DNA of 29,759 bases from an uncultured Fusibacter sp. (GCA_937958285.1 CALFXQ010000379.1:1-29759); one strand, 5' to 3'; positions 1-8,068 are shown, numbered from the stretch's first letter. Made by a program: numbers and translations. Notes: generated from the letters alone by a model not told the origin.

Positions 1-389
1 GGTTCCATATTGACCTTCCTAAAGAAGTCCAATCCCTTCTTGCCAACTACCATTACCTTGGCCTTCTTAGTAGCTATGTCTAATGCAGCCGTCTTAAGAA
101 CGTTGACATTATAGCCACCACAAAGTCCTCTGTCTCCTGCTACCACAATGTAAAGCGTATTGCGCACATCACGAGCTGTAATGAAATCGTGTTTCATTCC
201 CTTTTCTGATGCCAAGATGCTCTTAACGGTACTTAAAACCTCACGATAATAGGGCTTTGTTTTCTCGAGCACATCTCTATTGCGCTTCAACTTTGCTGTG
301 GATACCAGCTCCATGGCTTTGGTGATTTGCTTAGTGCTGTTGACACTCTTTATCTTTCGCTTGATATCGCGCGCACCCATTCCAGCCAT
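1..389 (-). CDS. atpG: F1Fo ATP synthase gamma subunit, N-terminal part
   Basis: This is the central rotor shaft of F1, which couples c-ring rotation to catalysis in the alpha/beta hexamer. About 129 residues are visible and the rest lies beyond the left edge of the window. The protein begins MAGMGARDIKRKIKSV and carries the family signatures ITKAMELVSTAKL near residues 22-34 and DRGLCGGYN near residue 90. The ATG at 389 is preceded by AGGAGG at 6-7 nt spacing, and atpA ends 31 nt upstream, so it is the last visible gene of the atp operon. The reading frame is intact. Genes for the beta and epsilon subunits would be expected beyond the edge but are not visible. Confidence 0.95.
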   Translation of the reverse strand, partial: MAGMGARDIKRKIKSVNSTKQITKAMELVSTAKLKRNRDVLEKTKPYYREVLSTVKSILASEKGMKHDFITARDVRNTLYIVVAGDRGLCGGYNVNVLKTAALDIATKKAKVMVVGKKGLDFFRKVNME

Positions 390-420
390 ACATACCTCCT
401 AAGCTGTGTGATAAGGTCTC

Positions 421-1956
421 TTACGCAATATCTGAATGCGTTGCCTCGAGCGCCTTGAATTTCTCTTTGAAGGTTGCGATAGCCTCTTTGAGTTGGGCAT
501 CGGTCTTCTGATCAATTTGACCACTTTCTTTAATCGCCTTGAAAATTTCTGGATGAAAATCAGTAATAAAGTTGATAAAACCTTTTTCAAAGCGTCCAAT
601 TGCAGCTACTGGAATATCCATAAGATGTTTATTCGTAGCGGTGTAAATCATCGCGACCTGATGCTCTACTTTCATTGGCTCGTATTGCTTTTGTTTAAGT
701 ACTTCCATTAAGCGCTCGCCATGATTGAGGGTCGCCTGAGTATCTTTGTCTAATTCAGAACCAAATTGGGCAAATGCTGCAAGTTCTCGATACTGCGCTA
801 GTTCAAGCTTGATTTTACTTGCCACTTGCTTCATCGCTTTAATTTGAGCACTACCACCAACACGTGAAACAGAGATACCTGCGTTAACTGCAGGGCGCTG
901 TCCAGAGTTGAAGAGTTCTGATTCTAGGAAAATCTGTCCGTCTGTAATAGAAATGACGTTGGTTGGGATATATGCCGAAACGTCACCTGCTTGTGTTTCA
1001 ATAATCGGAAGTGCAGTAAGCGAACCGCCACCTAGCTTGTCGCTTAACTTTGCAGCACGCTCTAGCAAACGTGAATGCAAGTAGAAAACATCACCTGGAT
1101 AAGCTTCGCGACCTGGTGGTCTTCTGAGGAGGAGTGACATTGCGCGATAAGCAACCGCATGCTTACTTAAATCATCGTAGATGATAAGCACATCGCGACC
1201 GTTATTCATTAGGTGTTCACCCATTGCGCAACCGGCATAGGGTGCTAAATACTGAAGTGGTGCTGGCTCAGAAGCCGAAGCAGACACGACTATTGTATAT
1301 TGCATTGCGCCTCGATCTTCGAGTTCGCGTACAATTTGTGCGACTGTTGAATTTTTTTGACCAATCGCCACGTAAATGCAAACTACATTTTCTTCCTTTT
1401 GATTGATAATCGTATCGATCGCGATCGCGGTTTTTCCCGTCTGGCGGTCGCCGATAATCAACTCACGTTGGCCTTTGCCAATTGGAATCATGGAATCAAT
1501 GGCTTTAATACCTGTTTGAAGCGGTTGATGAACAGATTTTCTATCGATAACACCAGGTGCTGGTGATTCAATTGGTCTATAGATATCTGTTTTAATGGCA
1601 CCCTTACCGTCTATAGGTTGACCAAGGGCATTGACTACGCGCCCAATAATTTGATCTCCGACTGGTACTTCAACAATACGACTTGTTCGTTTTACTAAAT
1701 CGCCTTCGACGATTTTTGTGTCCGCACCAAGTAGAACAACACCTACACTATCCTCTTCGAGGTTTAGTGCCATACCAAATACTGAATTGGGAAACTCCAA
1801 GAGTTCGCCAGCCATACACTTTTCGAGACCGTGCACACGTGCGATACCATCGCCGACCTGAATGACAGTGCCGACATCCTCTACTTGGAGCTTATCCTCA
1901 TATCGTTTAATCTGCTCTTTAATAATCGAGCTGATTTCTTCTGGTCTAAGCTTCAT
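421..1956 (-). CDS. atpA: F1Fo ATP synthase alpha subunit
   Basis: Non-catalytic nucleotide-binding subunit of the F1 hexamer. At 511 residues it has the normal family length. The Walker A motif GDRQTGKT lies at residues 169-176. The beta-barrel N-terminal region has GDGIARVHGL at about 36-45, and the arginine-finger region SVSRVGGSAQ follows near residue 375. The ATG at 1956 has AGGAGTG upstream. It lies between atpH (26 nt gap) and atpG in the usual F1 order. Nothing looks truncated or unusual. Confidence 0.98.
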   Translation of the reverse strand: MKLRPEEISSIIKEQIKRYEDKLQVEDVGTVIQVGDGIARVHGLEKCMAGELLEFPNSVFGMALNLEEDSVGVVLLGADTKIVEGDLVKRTSRIVEVPVGDQIIGRVVNALGQPIDGKGAIKTDIYRPIESPAPGVIDRKSVHQPLQTGIKAIDSMIPIGKGQRELIIGDRQTGKTAIAIDTIINQKEENVVCIYVAIGQKNSTVAQIVRELEDRGAMQYTIVVSASASEPAPLQYLAPYAGCAMGEHLMNNGRDVLIIYDDLSKHAVAYRAMSLLLRRPPGREAYPGDVFYLHSRLLERAAKLSDKLGGGSLTALPIIETQAGDVSAYIPTNVISITDGQIFLESELFNSGQRPAVNAGISVSRVGGSAQIKAMKQVASKIKLELAQYRELAAFAQFGSELDKDTQATLNHGERLMEVLKQKQYEPMKVEHQVAMIYTATNKHLMDIPVAAIGRFEKGFINFITDFHPEIFKAIKESGQIDQKTDAQLKEAIATFKEKFKALEATHSDIA

Positions 1957-1982
1957 GTTACACTCCTATTCATGGATACACA

Positions 1983-2525
1983 TTATAGGGAAATCTGCGC
2001 GAGAGAATCCTTTAGTCCCTCGAGCTTACGCTTAAGCGAGCCATCTAATACTTGATCGCCAATTTGTACCAACATACCACCCATAATGGTAGGGTCGATT
2101 ACATTGACCACTTCAACCTTTGATCCGGTCATCGCTTCTAGCTTCTGAGACAATTGAATTACTTGCGCTTCTGTCATAGGTGTGACTGTTTTTACAGTGG
2201 CCTTTTGGATCTTAAAGTGCGATTGATAAAGCACTTCGAAGGCGTCAAAAATACCCAAAATATTAAATGTGCGCCTCTTGTCGATGAGCACCTTCAAGAA
2301 ATTTAACATCTCTTGACACACTTGACCCCCGAAAACAGAATCGACAATTTGCTTTTTTTCGAGTTTATCAATCTTTGGTGTTCTAAAGAGTTCATAAAAA
2401 GCTATCTCATTGCGAAATGCACTTGTAATACCAGTAAAATCCTCGTAAACAGCCACTAACATATTAGACTCTACTGCTGCATCAAAAAGTGCTTGAGCAT
2501 AAGTTTCGTTAACTAATTGTGCCAT
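1983..2525 (-). CDS. atpH: F1Fo ATP synthase delta subunit
   Basis: Peripheral-stalk subunit that joins subunit b to the top of F1 (OSCP-like). The 180-residue protein opens with NETYAQALFDAA, typical of the helical N-terminal domain, and ends with the conserved C-terminal segment containing DPTIMGGMLVQIGDQVLDGS (about 145-165). The first 13 nt overlap the end of atpF, implying translational coupling. Length and position in the operon are normal. Confidence 0.95.
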   Translation of the reverse strand: MAQLVNETYAQALFDAAVESNMLVAVYEDFTGITSAFRNEIAFYELFRTPKIDKLEKKQIVDSVFGGQVCQEMLNFLKVLIDKRRTFNILGIFDAFEVLYQSHFKIQKATVKTVTPMTEAQVIQLSQKLEAMTGSKVEVVNVIDPTIMGGMLVQIGDQVLDGSLKRKLEGLKDSLAQISL

Positions 2526-3043
2526 TTAGTTTCGCCCACTCTCTCGATGACATCGCTAATCAACGCGCCATGCTGAGCTGCATCCAATTCTTTATCGAGT
2601 ACTTTGGATGCTGCCAGAATCGCAAGTGAAGCAATGTCATCCTTAAGCTGATTGATTGCCTTATCGCGCTCGAGAGAAATTTCCTTCTGAGCATGTTCCT
2701 TCATTTGTTCGATTTCCACTTCAGCATGCTTAATGATGTCATTGGCGCGCTGAGTTGCCTTAAGCCTAGCATCTGAGAGTATCTTTGCTTCTTCGTCTTT
2801 TACATTTGCAAGCTTGTGCTCATACTCTGCTTTTAGTGTATTTGCACTTTGTACGCGTTGCTCCGCATCGTCGAAAGATGCTTTGATACGTTCTGAACGC
2901 TTTTTGAGCATGTCGCTCACAGGACCAAAAAGTTTCCATCGAAGGAAGGCAAATAACACGAGTGTGTTAAAGATCTGCATAAACAGGGTTACACCCGGTT
3001 CAACCAGACCAAATTTAAGACCTGCTGCCAAAACAGCTTCCAT
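2513..3043 (-). CDS. atpF: F1Fo ATP synthase b subunit
   Basis: Membrane-anchored peripheral stalk. The 176-residue protein has one hydrophobic segment at about residues 15-38 (PGVTLFMQIFNTLVLFAFL), followed by a long charged alpha-helical region (about 40-150) typical of the dimeric b coiled coil. The ATG at 3043 is preceded by AAGGAGGGATC. It is the only b gene seen; there is no second b'-type gene. It overlaps atpH by 13 nt and follows atpE2 by 45 nt. Confidence 0.95.
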   Translation of the reverse strand: MEAVLAAGLKFGLVEPGVTLFMQIFNTLVLFAFLRWKLFGPVSDMLKKRSERIKASFDDAEQRVQSANTLKAEYEHKLANVKDEEAKILSDARLKATQRANDIIKHAEVEIEQMKEHAQKEISLERDKAINQLKDDIASLAILAASKVLDKELDAAQHGALISDVIERVGETKWHN

Positions 3044-3088
3044 AAGATCCCTCCTTGTTTATAAACCGCCACTTTGAACAAGCTGCGT

Positions 3089-3355
3089 TTAGAGCATGTT
3101 CACCAATGGGTTTGCAAAGAGAAGAATCAGAGCAATAATCAAACCATAAATACCTGTTGTCTCTGCAACTGCTGCACCAAGTAGCATTGTACGAACAATG
3201 TCACCTTGCGCTTCTGGCTGACGGCCTACGCCTTCAGCGCCTTTACCAGCAGCATATCCTTGGCCAATACCAGGGCCGATACCTGCAATCATCGCTAAAC
3301 CTGCACCAATTGCAGAACACGCAAGAATTAGAGCTTTACCTGTAATAGGTTCCAT
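3089..3355 (-). CDS. atpE2: F-type c subunit, two-helix form, sodium-type site
   Basis: Rotor ring proteolipid of 88 residues with two transmembrane helices. Residues matching the known Na+ site of Ilyobacter-type c subunits are all present at the same numbers: P28 and Q32 in helix 1, and V63, E65, T66, T67 and Y70 in helix 2. The PxxxQ plus ETT combination is the recognised sodium signature, so Na+ coupling is likely but not proven by sequence. The ATG at 3355 has GGGAGG 6-7 nt upstream. A small hairpin lies in the 67-nt gap before it. The adjacent atpE1 encodes a fused double form, so this ring is probably mixed. Confidence 0.95.
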   Translation of the reverse strand: MEPITGKALILACSAIGAGLAMIAGIGPGIGQGYAAGKGAEGVGRQPEAQGDIVRTMLLGAAVAETTGIYGLIIALILLFANPLVNML

Positions 3356-3382
3356 ATGTATTTCCTCCCTAGTCGATCGTTC

Positions 3383-3397
3383 CGTTTTCGAAAAACG
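3383..3397 (-). other. Short hairpin between the two c-subunit genes
   Basis: Arms 3383-3388 and 3392-3397 form a 6-bp perfect stem with a 3-nt loop in the atpE1-atpE2 intergenic region. There is no U-run, so it is not a terminator. It could stabilise or process the mRNA so that c subunits are made in excess, which is known for other atp operons. This role is inference from position only. Confidence 0.35.
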
Positions 3398-3422
3398 CGC
3401 TTTACCTAAACAATAAATTCAC

Positions 3423-3986
3423 TTACAACAAGTTTAAGAGTGGATTTGCAAACATGAGCACGAGCGAAATAATGAGTGCATAAATGCCTGTCGTTTGGGC
3501 AACCGCCTGTCCTAGAAACATTGTTCTAACAATTACAGATTGTAATTTTGGGCGCTTTCCAACTGCCTCAGTTCCTTTTCCCGCTGCATAACCTTGACCA
3601 ATACCTGGTCCTACACCAGCAATCATCGATATTCCTGCGCCGATTGCTGAAGCCATTAAAATAAGTGCTGAGTTTTGTGTTGTGACTTGACTAATCAATG
3701 GATTGCCGTAAAGTAAAATCAGTGCGACGACAAGGGCTAATATTCCCGATGTCTCTGCAACTGCAGCGCCCAACAACATAACCATTACAGTTTGCTTGTT
3801 GTTCTTTGGATTCTTAGCTGTCGCTTCTGCGCCTTTACCTGCGGCATAACCCTGACCAATTCCTGGTCCTATTCCAGCAATCATTGCAAAACCGGCACCA
3901 ATGCACGATGCGGCCATTACTAATGTCTTGCCATCAAAGGTCATCAACCAATTGAGGAATTGGACGATAAAATTCGTATTTTCCAT
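3423..3986 (-). CDS. atpE1: Duplicated four-helix c subunit (V-type-like c1)
   Basis: This 187-residue proteolipid consists of two c hairpins in tandem, about twice the usual F-type length. Hairpin 1 has P41, Q45, E78, T79 and S80. Hairpin 2 has P127 and Q131, but the ion-binding carboxylate is replaced by glutamine: the motif reads AVAQTT with Q164 where E is expected. The unit can therefore carry one ion per four helices. The same kind of c1 protein, next to normal c genes, is known from the Na+-dependent ATP synthase of Acetobacterium woodii, where it forms a hybrid rotor. The ATG at 3986 has AGAGGTG upstream, 13 nt after atpB ends. Confidence 0.93.
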   Translation of the reverse strand: MENTNFIVQFLNWLMTFDGKTLVMAASCIGAGFAMIAGIGPGIGQGYAAGKGAEATAKNPKNNKQTVMVMLLGAAVAETSGILALVVALILLYGNPLISQVTTQNSALILMASAIGAGISMIAGVGPGIGQGYAAGKGTEAVGKRPKLQSVIVRTMFLGQAVAQTTGIYALIISLVLMFANPLLNLL

Positions 3987-3999
3987 TTTACACCTCTTA

Positions 4000-4665
4000 T
4001 TAGTCGATTGCCATTGATACGAATACCATTGTTAACATCGTGAAGATAAACGATTGCAACAACCCTGCAAACAAGTCAAAGTAAATATGAAATACTGCAG
4101 GAATGGGGAGAACGGCAAAATATCCTAGAGCACCGTACAAGAGCGACATGATAATCATACCACCCACAATATTGCCAAAGAGACGGAAGCTCAATGAAAT
4201 GGGTGTTGCTAGCTCACCGATAATATTGAGTGGCAACAAGAGTGGAAAAGGCTCTAAAAACCCTTTAAAGTAACTTGCGCCTTTGCTGATTGTCCCTCCC
4301 ACGTGAATGGTGAAAAATGTCATGAGAGCAAGTGCCAAAGTTGTATTCACATCTGCAGTTGGTGGTCTTAAACCAAACAGACCCGCCAAATTGGCAAATG
4401 CGATAAAAATAAGCAAAGTCCCCATATATGGCGCGAAATTGACGCGTTTTTCACCCATTGTCTGCTTAACAAGACCATTTATGCTCTCGACAAGTAGTTC
4501 TGCAAAATTTTGCGCACCTTTTGGAATTTCTTCACGTTTTCGTGTTAACCACAGCACGAGCAGCATAATAACCGCCATAATAAACCATGTTGTGGTGACA
4601 GTTTGAGATAGCTCAAAATCGCCAATGAGTATCTTATAGGGGCCAAACCCTAATGTACCCGGCAT
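4000..4665 (-). CDS. atpB: F1Fo ATP synthase a subunit
   Basis: Stator channel subunit that passes ions to and from the c ring. The 221-residue protein is very hydrophobic, with about five to six membrane segments. The essential arginine is R161 in SFRLFGNIVGG (159-169), and the FDLFAGLLQSFIF segment (196-208) is the conserved last helix. The ATG at 4665 has AAAGGAGG at good spacing. It lies just upstream of the two c genes, in standard order. It is somewhat short but within the range seen in Firmicutes. Confidence 0.96.
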   Translation of the reverse strand: MPGTLGFGPYKILIGDFELSQTVTTTWFIMAVIMLLVLWLTRKREEIPKGAQNFAELLVESINGLVKQTMGEKRVNFAPYMGTLLIFIAFANLAGLFGLRPPTADVNTTLALALMTFFTIHVGGTISKGASYFKGFLEPFPLLLPLNIIGELATPISLSFRLFGNIVGGMIIMSLLYGALGYFAVLPIPAVFHIYFDLFAGLLQSFIFTMLTMVFVSMAID

Positions 4666-4716
4666 AGACTATTCCTCCTTTCTTTAAAGATAAATGAACA
4701 AAATTTGAAAGTAATT

Positions 4717-5097
4717 CTACTTATACTGCTTTTTATTCAACAAGTTTAAGGCAAACACCACAAACTTGATTGAAACAAGTCCAAACGCAGTGCCAAATAC
4801 ATTGAGATAAGGCGACTTTATCGCTACGAATAAAACAATTGCCGTGATCATGAACCTTAAAAAGTACTTAAGACTTGCATACTGCGTTGCTTTTCCAGGT
4901 GCCATTTTAATGGACTTACTCAAGGTCAAAGCCAACTCATAAAAGTTCAACAAACCAATAGCGGAACCGAACAATAAACCTAAAGCCAAGGCCATTGGAT
5001 TTGGTATCCAAAAGGCACCTATTGCACCAGCGATACAGTTGAGAACAATTGTCCATTTGATTACTTGAAATACCGTGCCCCGTACAGAATTCATCAT
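4717..5097 (-). CDS. atpI: ATP synthase I-type membrane protein
   Basis: This 126-residue protein with about four predicted membrane segments matches the ATP synthase I family in length, position and character. Its first helix is near residues 13-30, and a polar NFYELA segment sits between helices 2 and 3. The family helps c-ring assembly and, with AtpZ, has been linked to divalent cation supply. Two ATGs (5097 and 5094) are possible and no strong Shine-Dalgarno precedes either. Its start lies 2 nt after the atpZ stop, suggesting coupled translation. Family assignment comes from context plus hydrophobic pattern. Confidence 0.8.
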   Translation of the reverse strand: MMNSVRGTVFQVIKWTIVLNCIAGAIGAFWIPNPMALALGLLFGSAIGLLNFYELALTLSKSIKMAPGKATQYASLKYFLRFMITAIVLFVAIKSPYLNVFGTAFGLVSIKFVVFALNLLNKKQYK

Positions 5098-5099
5098 GT

Positions 5100-5330
5100 T
5101 TACTTACGCCTATCTTTCTTATTAGCGGCCATTGTAAATTTATACAAACTCACAAAGGCTGAAGCAGTACCAATCGCAATGAGCAACAACAAAAAGAGCG
5201 GTGATGTACCCAATTTTTTATCTAGCCAGTTTCCTGCAAATAGACCACCAGCAATTGGAACAATCATCATGATGCCCACTTGTGAAAGCAAGGCCAAGTT
5301 TTCGTACATCCTGAAATCATTCTTACCCAA
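5100..5330 (-). CDS. atpZ: AtpZ-like small membrane protein
   Basis: First gene of the ATP synthase set: 76 residues with two membrane helices. The GIMMIVPIAGGLFAGNWLDKKLG segment, with its glycine-rich end and charged WLDKK, is characteristic of the AtpZ/AtpI-related family found ahead of atpI. I chose the TTG at 5330 because GGAGG at 5339-5343 lies 8 nt upstream. The longer frame to 5345 begins inside that ribosome binding site, so its first residues are an artefact. An ATG at 5309 is in frame but has no usable site. The gene starts only 48 nt after ctfB. Confidence 0.78.
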   Translation of the reverse strand: MGKNDFRMYENLALLSQVGIMMIVPIAGGLFAGNWLDKKLGTSPLFLLLLIAIGTASAFVSLYKFTMAANKKDRRK

Positions 5331-5358
5331 GTTTACGTCCTCCAAACTTCAAGTGTTC

Positions 5359-5389
5359 AAAGCGCTCGCGCCTTACACTCAAGCGCTTT
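5359..5389 (-). repeat. Inverted repeat spanning the ctfB stop codon
   Basis: Two perfect 8-nt arms (AAAGCGCT and AGCGCTTT, 5382-5389 and 5359-5366) flank a 15-nt loop. The first arm lies in the last sense codons of ctfB. No T-run follows on the minus strand, so it does not look like an intrinsic terminator. It sits in the 48-nt junction to atpZ and may set mRNA stability or differential expression. Confidence 0.5.
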
Positions 5390-6041
5390 GCATGGTTCGA
5401 AGCGCCTCAGAAATCAGGAGCTTGCAGCCCGTTGCTGCCTGAATCTCTTCTATAGTAAACTCAGGATGGTATTCAGTGAGCATGAGCCCTTGATCAGTGA
5501 CGATCATGACACCCATTTCAGTGACAATCATATCGACAGCACCCGCTGCAGTAAGCGGCAGAGTACAGGACTCGAATATTTTAACTTCCCCTTTTGCCGT
5601 ATGTTCCATCGCAACAATCACTTTTTTGGCACCTGTAACCAAATCCATTGCGCCGCCCATGCCTGGCACCTTTTTACCTGGTATCATCCAGTTGGCCAAG
5701 TTGCCTCTTGCATCTACCTGAAGTGCGCCCAACACTGTATAGTCTAAATGACCACCTCTAATAATTGCAAAAGACATTGCACTGTCAAAGAACACAGCTC
5801 CTGGCAATATCGTTACAGGCATTGAGCCTGCATTGACTAGGTTTCTAATTTCAGCACCTTTTTCTGGAGCTGTACCCATGCCGATAAACCCGTTTTCGGA
5901 CTGAAATATGACTTCTATGCTATCTGATACGTAGTTTGCAACCTCTGTAGGGAGGCCAATGCCCAAATTCACTAGATCGCCATCTTTAAACTCCATTGCA
6001 ACGCGTTTGGCGATTACTTCTCTGATCTGATTTTTATCCAT
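5379..6041 (-). CDS. ctfB: 3-oxoacid CoA-transferase, beta subunit
   Basis: Catalytic subunit of a family I CoA-transferase that moves CoA between acyl-CoAs and acids such as acetoacetate. It has 220 residues. The active-site glutamate is E49 in the conserved SENG motif (48-51), and GAVFFDSAMSFAIIRGGH (81-98) is a typical subunit B segment. It begins 1 nt after the ctfA stop, with GGAGG embedded in the end of ctfA, so the two are coupled. Exact substrates (acetoacetate, butyrate, acetate or oxoadipate) cannot be told from sequence. The kce-like gene near 17 kb would produce acetoacetate, which favours a fermentative role. Confidence 0.92.
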   Translation of the reverse strand: MDKNQIREVIAKRVAMEFKDGDLVNLGIGLPTEVANYVSDSIEVIFQSENGFIGMGTAPEKGAEIRNLVNAGSMPVTILPGAVFFDSAMSFAIIRGGHLDYTVLGALQVDARGNLANWMIPGKKVPGMGGAMDLVTGAKKVIVAMEHTAKGEVKIFESCTLPLTAAGAVDMIVTEMGVMIVTDQGLMLTEYHPEFTIEEIQAATGCKLLISEALRTMQSA

Positions 6042-6042
6042 C

Positions 6043-6693
6043 TTAAACCTCCTTCACAATCGCATCCACAAAAATATGTGGGGTGTGAATGTTATTGGGG
6101 TCTAAAGCACCCAGTTCAACAATTTCGTGGGCCTCTACAACAACGCACTCTGCAGCCATTGCCATTAGCGGGTTAAAATTCCTCGCCGCTTTGTCGTAGA
6201 TACAATTGCCCTTTTCATCGACCCACTCCGCTGCAATCAGCGCGTAATCGGCTTTTAAAGGTTTTTCAACTAAAAATTTAACGCCGTCAATCTCGAGAAT
6301 TTGCTTGCCCAACTCAACAACTGTGCCAATACCCGTGGGTGTGATAACACCACCTAAACCTGCACCTGCAGCGCGTACCTGCTCTGCTAATGTGCCCTGA
6401 GGTGTGAGGATAACCTCCATACGACCATCGTTCATGCGCTCCCCTGACTCAGGGTTAGTGCCAATATGCGATGTGTACACGCGTTTAACCATATTGTTCA
6501 CCACTAAGCGCCCAACACCACGATCGGGAAAGCCCGTATCGTTGCAAATCAATGTAAGATCTTTGCATCCCTTTTCGATAAGGGCACTGATTAATGTCTC
6601 TGGCGACCCTACCCCGAGGAAGCCACCAACCATCAGTGTCATGCCATCTTTAATCGCTGCAATGGCATCTTGAGCAGTTTTCTGCTTGTTCAT
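6043..6693 (-). CDS. ctfA: 3-oxoacid CoA-transferase, alpha subunit
   Basis: The 216-residue partner of the beta subunit. The GGFLGVGSPETLI segment near residue 24 is the glycine-rich CoA-binding motif of subunit A proteins, and NDTGFPDRGVGRLV follows. I place the start at the ATG at 6693, with GGAGGTG upstream; the in-frame extension to 6732 lacks a site and does not look like family sequence. The pair sits between the wecB terminator and the ATP synthase operon, a position where clostridial genomes normally have no CoA-transferase. Confidence 0.92.
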   Translation of the reverse strand: MNKQKTAQDAIAAIKDGMTLMVGGFLGVGSPETLISALIEKGCKDLTLICNDTGFPDRGVGRLVVNNMVKRVYTSHIGTNPESGERMNDGRMEVILTPQGTLAEQVRAAGAGLGGVITPTGIGTVVELGKQILEIDGVKFLVEKPLKADYALIAAEWVDEKGNCIYDKAARNFNPLMAMAAECVVVEAHEIVELGALDPNNIHTPHIFVDAIVKEV

Positions 6694-6714
6694 ACTACAC
6701 CTCCACAACACCAT

Positions 6715-6730
6715 GGACGTTACCCCGTCC
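6715..6730 (-). other. Small leader hairpin before ctfA
   Basis: GGACG (arms 6715-6719 and 6726-6730) forms a 5-bp stem about 20 nt upstream of the ctfA start. The 119-nt gap between the wecB terminator and ctfA must hold the ctfAB promoter. A -10-like TATTCT at 6738-6743 is visible, but I found no convincing -35 at the right spacing. Confidence 0.25.
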
Positions 6731-6812
6731 AACTATTAGAATAACACACTTTCACCGATGAATACACTAAAATCATCACGAAGTTGTAATGAATATGTGT
6801 ACACAAAAATGC

Positions 6813-6844
6813 AAAAAACCATCGAAACCTTGCGGCCTCGATGG
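6813..6844 (-). terminator. Intrinsic terminator after wecB
   Basis: CCATCGA arms at 6819-6825 and 6838-6844 close a 12-nt loop and are followed on the minus strand by six U residues (6813-6818). The other side also has a T-run (6847-6856), so the element could work in both directions. It separates wecB from the ctfAB-atp block. Confidence 0.85.
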
Positions 6845-6912
6845 CTTATTTTTTTTATATGTGCTTATAAAATTCCGCGCATAAAAAACATTTGTATTCT
6901 TTGGGCAACCAT

Positions 6913-8046
6913 TTACTCTGCGCTATAATAGCGTCCAATTGCCGCGATAATCTTTTCGCACGCTGTACCATTGCCATAAGGGTTTTCAGTACTTGCCATC
7001 TTCTGGTAAAGATTAGCATCGGTGAGCAATTGATGCCCTAAATCATATATGCGCGCTTCTTCAATTCCAGCCATTAGCAACGTACCCGCAGCAACGCCTT
7101 CTGGACGCTCTGTTTCCGTTCTAAGTACTAACACCGGAATTTTAAGAGCGGGTGCTTCTTCTTGCATCCCACCTGAATCCGTCATTAAAAAGTGTGCCTT
7201 GGCCATGAGGTTTGCAAATGGTTTATAGCTTAATGGCTCTATCAAGTGGATTCGAGGGTGATCTTTGAGAATCTCATTGGCCACTTCGCGAACTTTAGGA
7301 TTTAAGTGAATGGGATACAGCACAGTGATTTCGGGATGGTCATCTGCCAATCGCTTAATTGCAGAGAATATATTGCGCATAGGTTCCCCTAGGTTTTCTC
7401 TACGATGGGCAGTTACCAGAATTAGCTTTTGACCTTGTTCAAAAATCTCGTTAATTAAAGGCAACTCAAAAGTGTAATTGGGCTCGATGACACTTAAAAG
7501 CGCATCGATTACAGTGTTGCCCGTAACCGCTATTACTTGGTCTGATACGCGTTCTAAGAGTAGGTTTTCGCGGTTGACTTCTGTAGGTGCAAAATGCAAA
7601 TCGGCAAGACGCGACGTCAAGACGCGATTCATTTCCTCCGGATAAGGCGACCATTTATTACCACTTCGAAGGCCCGCTTCTACATGACCCACACGAACAC
7701 CCTTATTAAACGCTGCCATACTCGCGGCAAAAGTGGTCGATGTGTCACCGTGAACGAGAATCATATCTGGCTTTGCTTGGTCGAGAATATCTTCCATGCC
7801 GATGAGAATATTGCTTATAATTTCTGATAACTTTTGATTCTGCTTCATTATATTTAAATCGTAGTCGGGCGTTATCTGGAAGATCTCCAAAACTTGATCG
7901 AGCATCTCTCTGTGCTGCGCAGTAACGCAAACCATGGCTTCTATCCAGTCCACTTTCTCGAGTGCCTTTACAAGTGGAGCCATCTTTATTGCTTCTGGTC
8001 GCGTGCCAAATACAGACATCACTTTTATTTTACGATTGGGTATCAC
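6913..8046 (-). CDS. wecB: UDP-N-acetylglucosamine 2-epimerase (non-hydrolysing)
   Basis: Interconverts UDP-GlcNAc and UDP-ManNAc in the cytoplasm for wall or surface polysaccharides. Diagnostic segments are VFGTRPEAIKM near the N-terminus, the VHGDTST and GHVEAGLRSG motifs in the first half, VTAHRREN in the middle and LMTDSGGMQEEAP in the second half. The start chosen is GTG at 8046, giving 377 residues, because GGAGG (8052-8056) precedes it; the frame opening at 8058 begins on the ribosome binding site itself. It follows wecA by 22 nt and ends before a strong terminator. Confidence 0.95.
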   Translation of the reverse strand: MIPNRKIKVMSVFGTRPEAIKMAPLVKALEKVDWIEAMVCVTAQHREMLDQVLEIFQITPDYDLNIMKQNQKLSEIISNILIGMEDILDQAKPDMILVHGDTSTTFAASMAAFNKGVRVGHVEAGLRSGNKWSPYPEEMNRVLTSRLADLHFAPTEVNRENLLLERVSDQVIAVTGNTVIDALLSVIEPNYTFELPLINEIFEQGQKLILVTAHRRENLGEPMRNIFSAIKRLADDHPEITVLYPIHLNPKVREVANEILKDHPRIHLIEPLSYKPFANLMAKAHFLMTDSGGMQEEAPALKIPVLVLRTETERPEGVAAGTLLMAGIEEARIYDLGHQLLTDANLYQKMASTENPYGNGTACEKIIAAIGRYYSAE

Positions 8047-8068
8047 CGTTTCCTCCAATAGATTGGCT

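Noticed and set aside
436..711. Plus-strand open frames opposite atpA and other genes
   Set aside because: They lie wholly antisense to well-supported genes, lack ribosome binding sites and look like no known protein.
5331..5345. Longer atpZ start at 5345 (TTG)
   Set aside because: Its first codons are the GGAGG ribosome binding site for the TTG at 5330. The same artefact affects wecB (8058) and wecA (9115).
5359..5389. Terminator between ctfB and atpZ
   Set aside because: The inverted repeat is not followed by a T-run on the minus strand.
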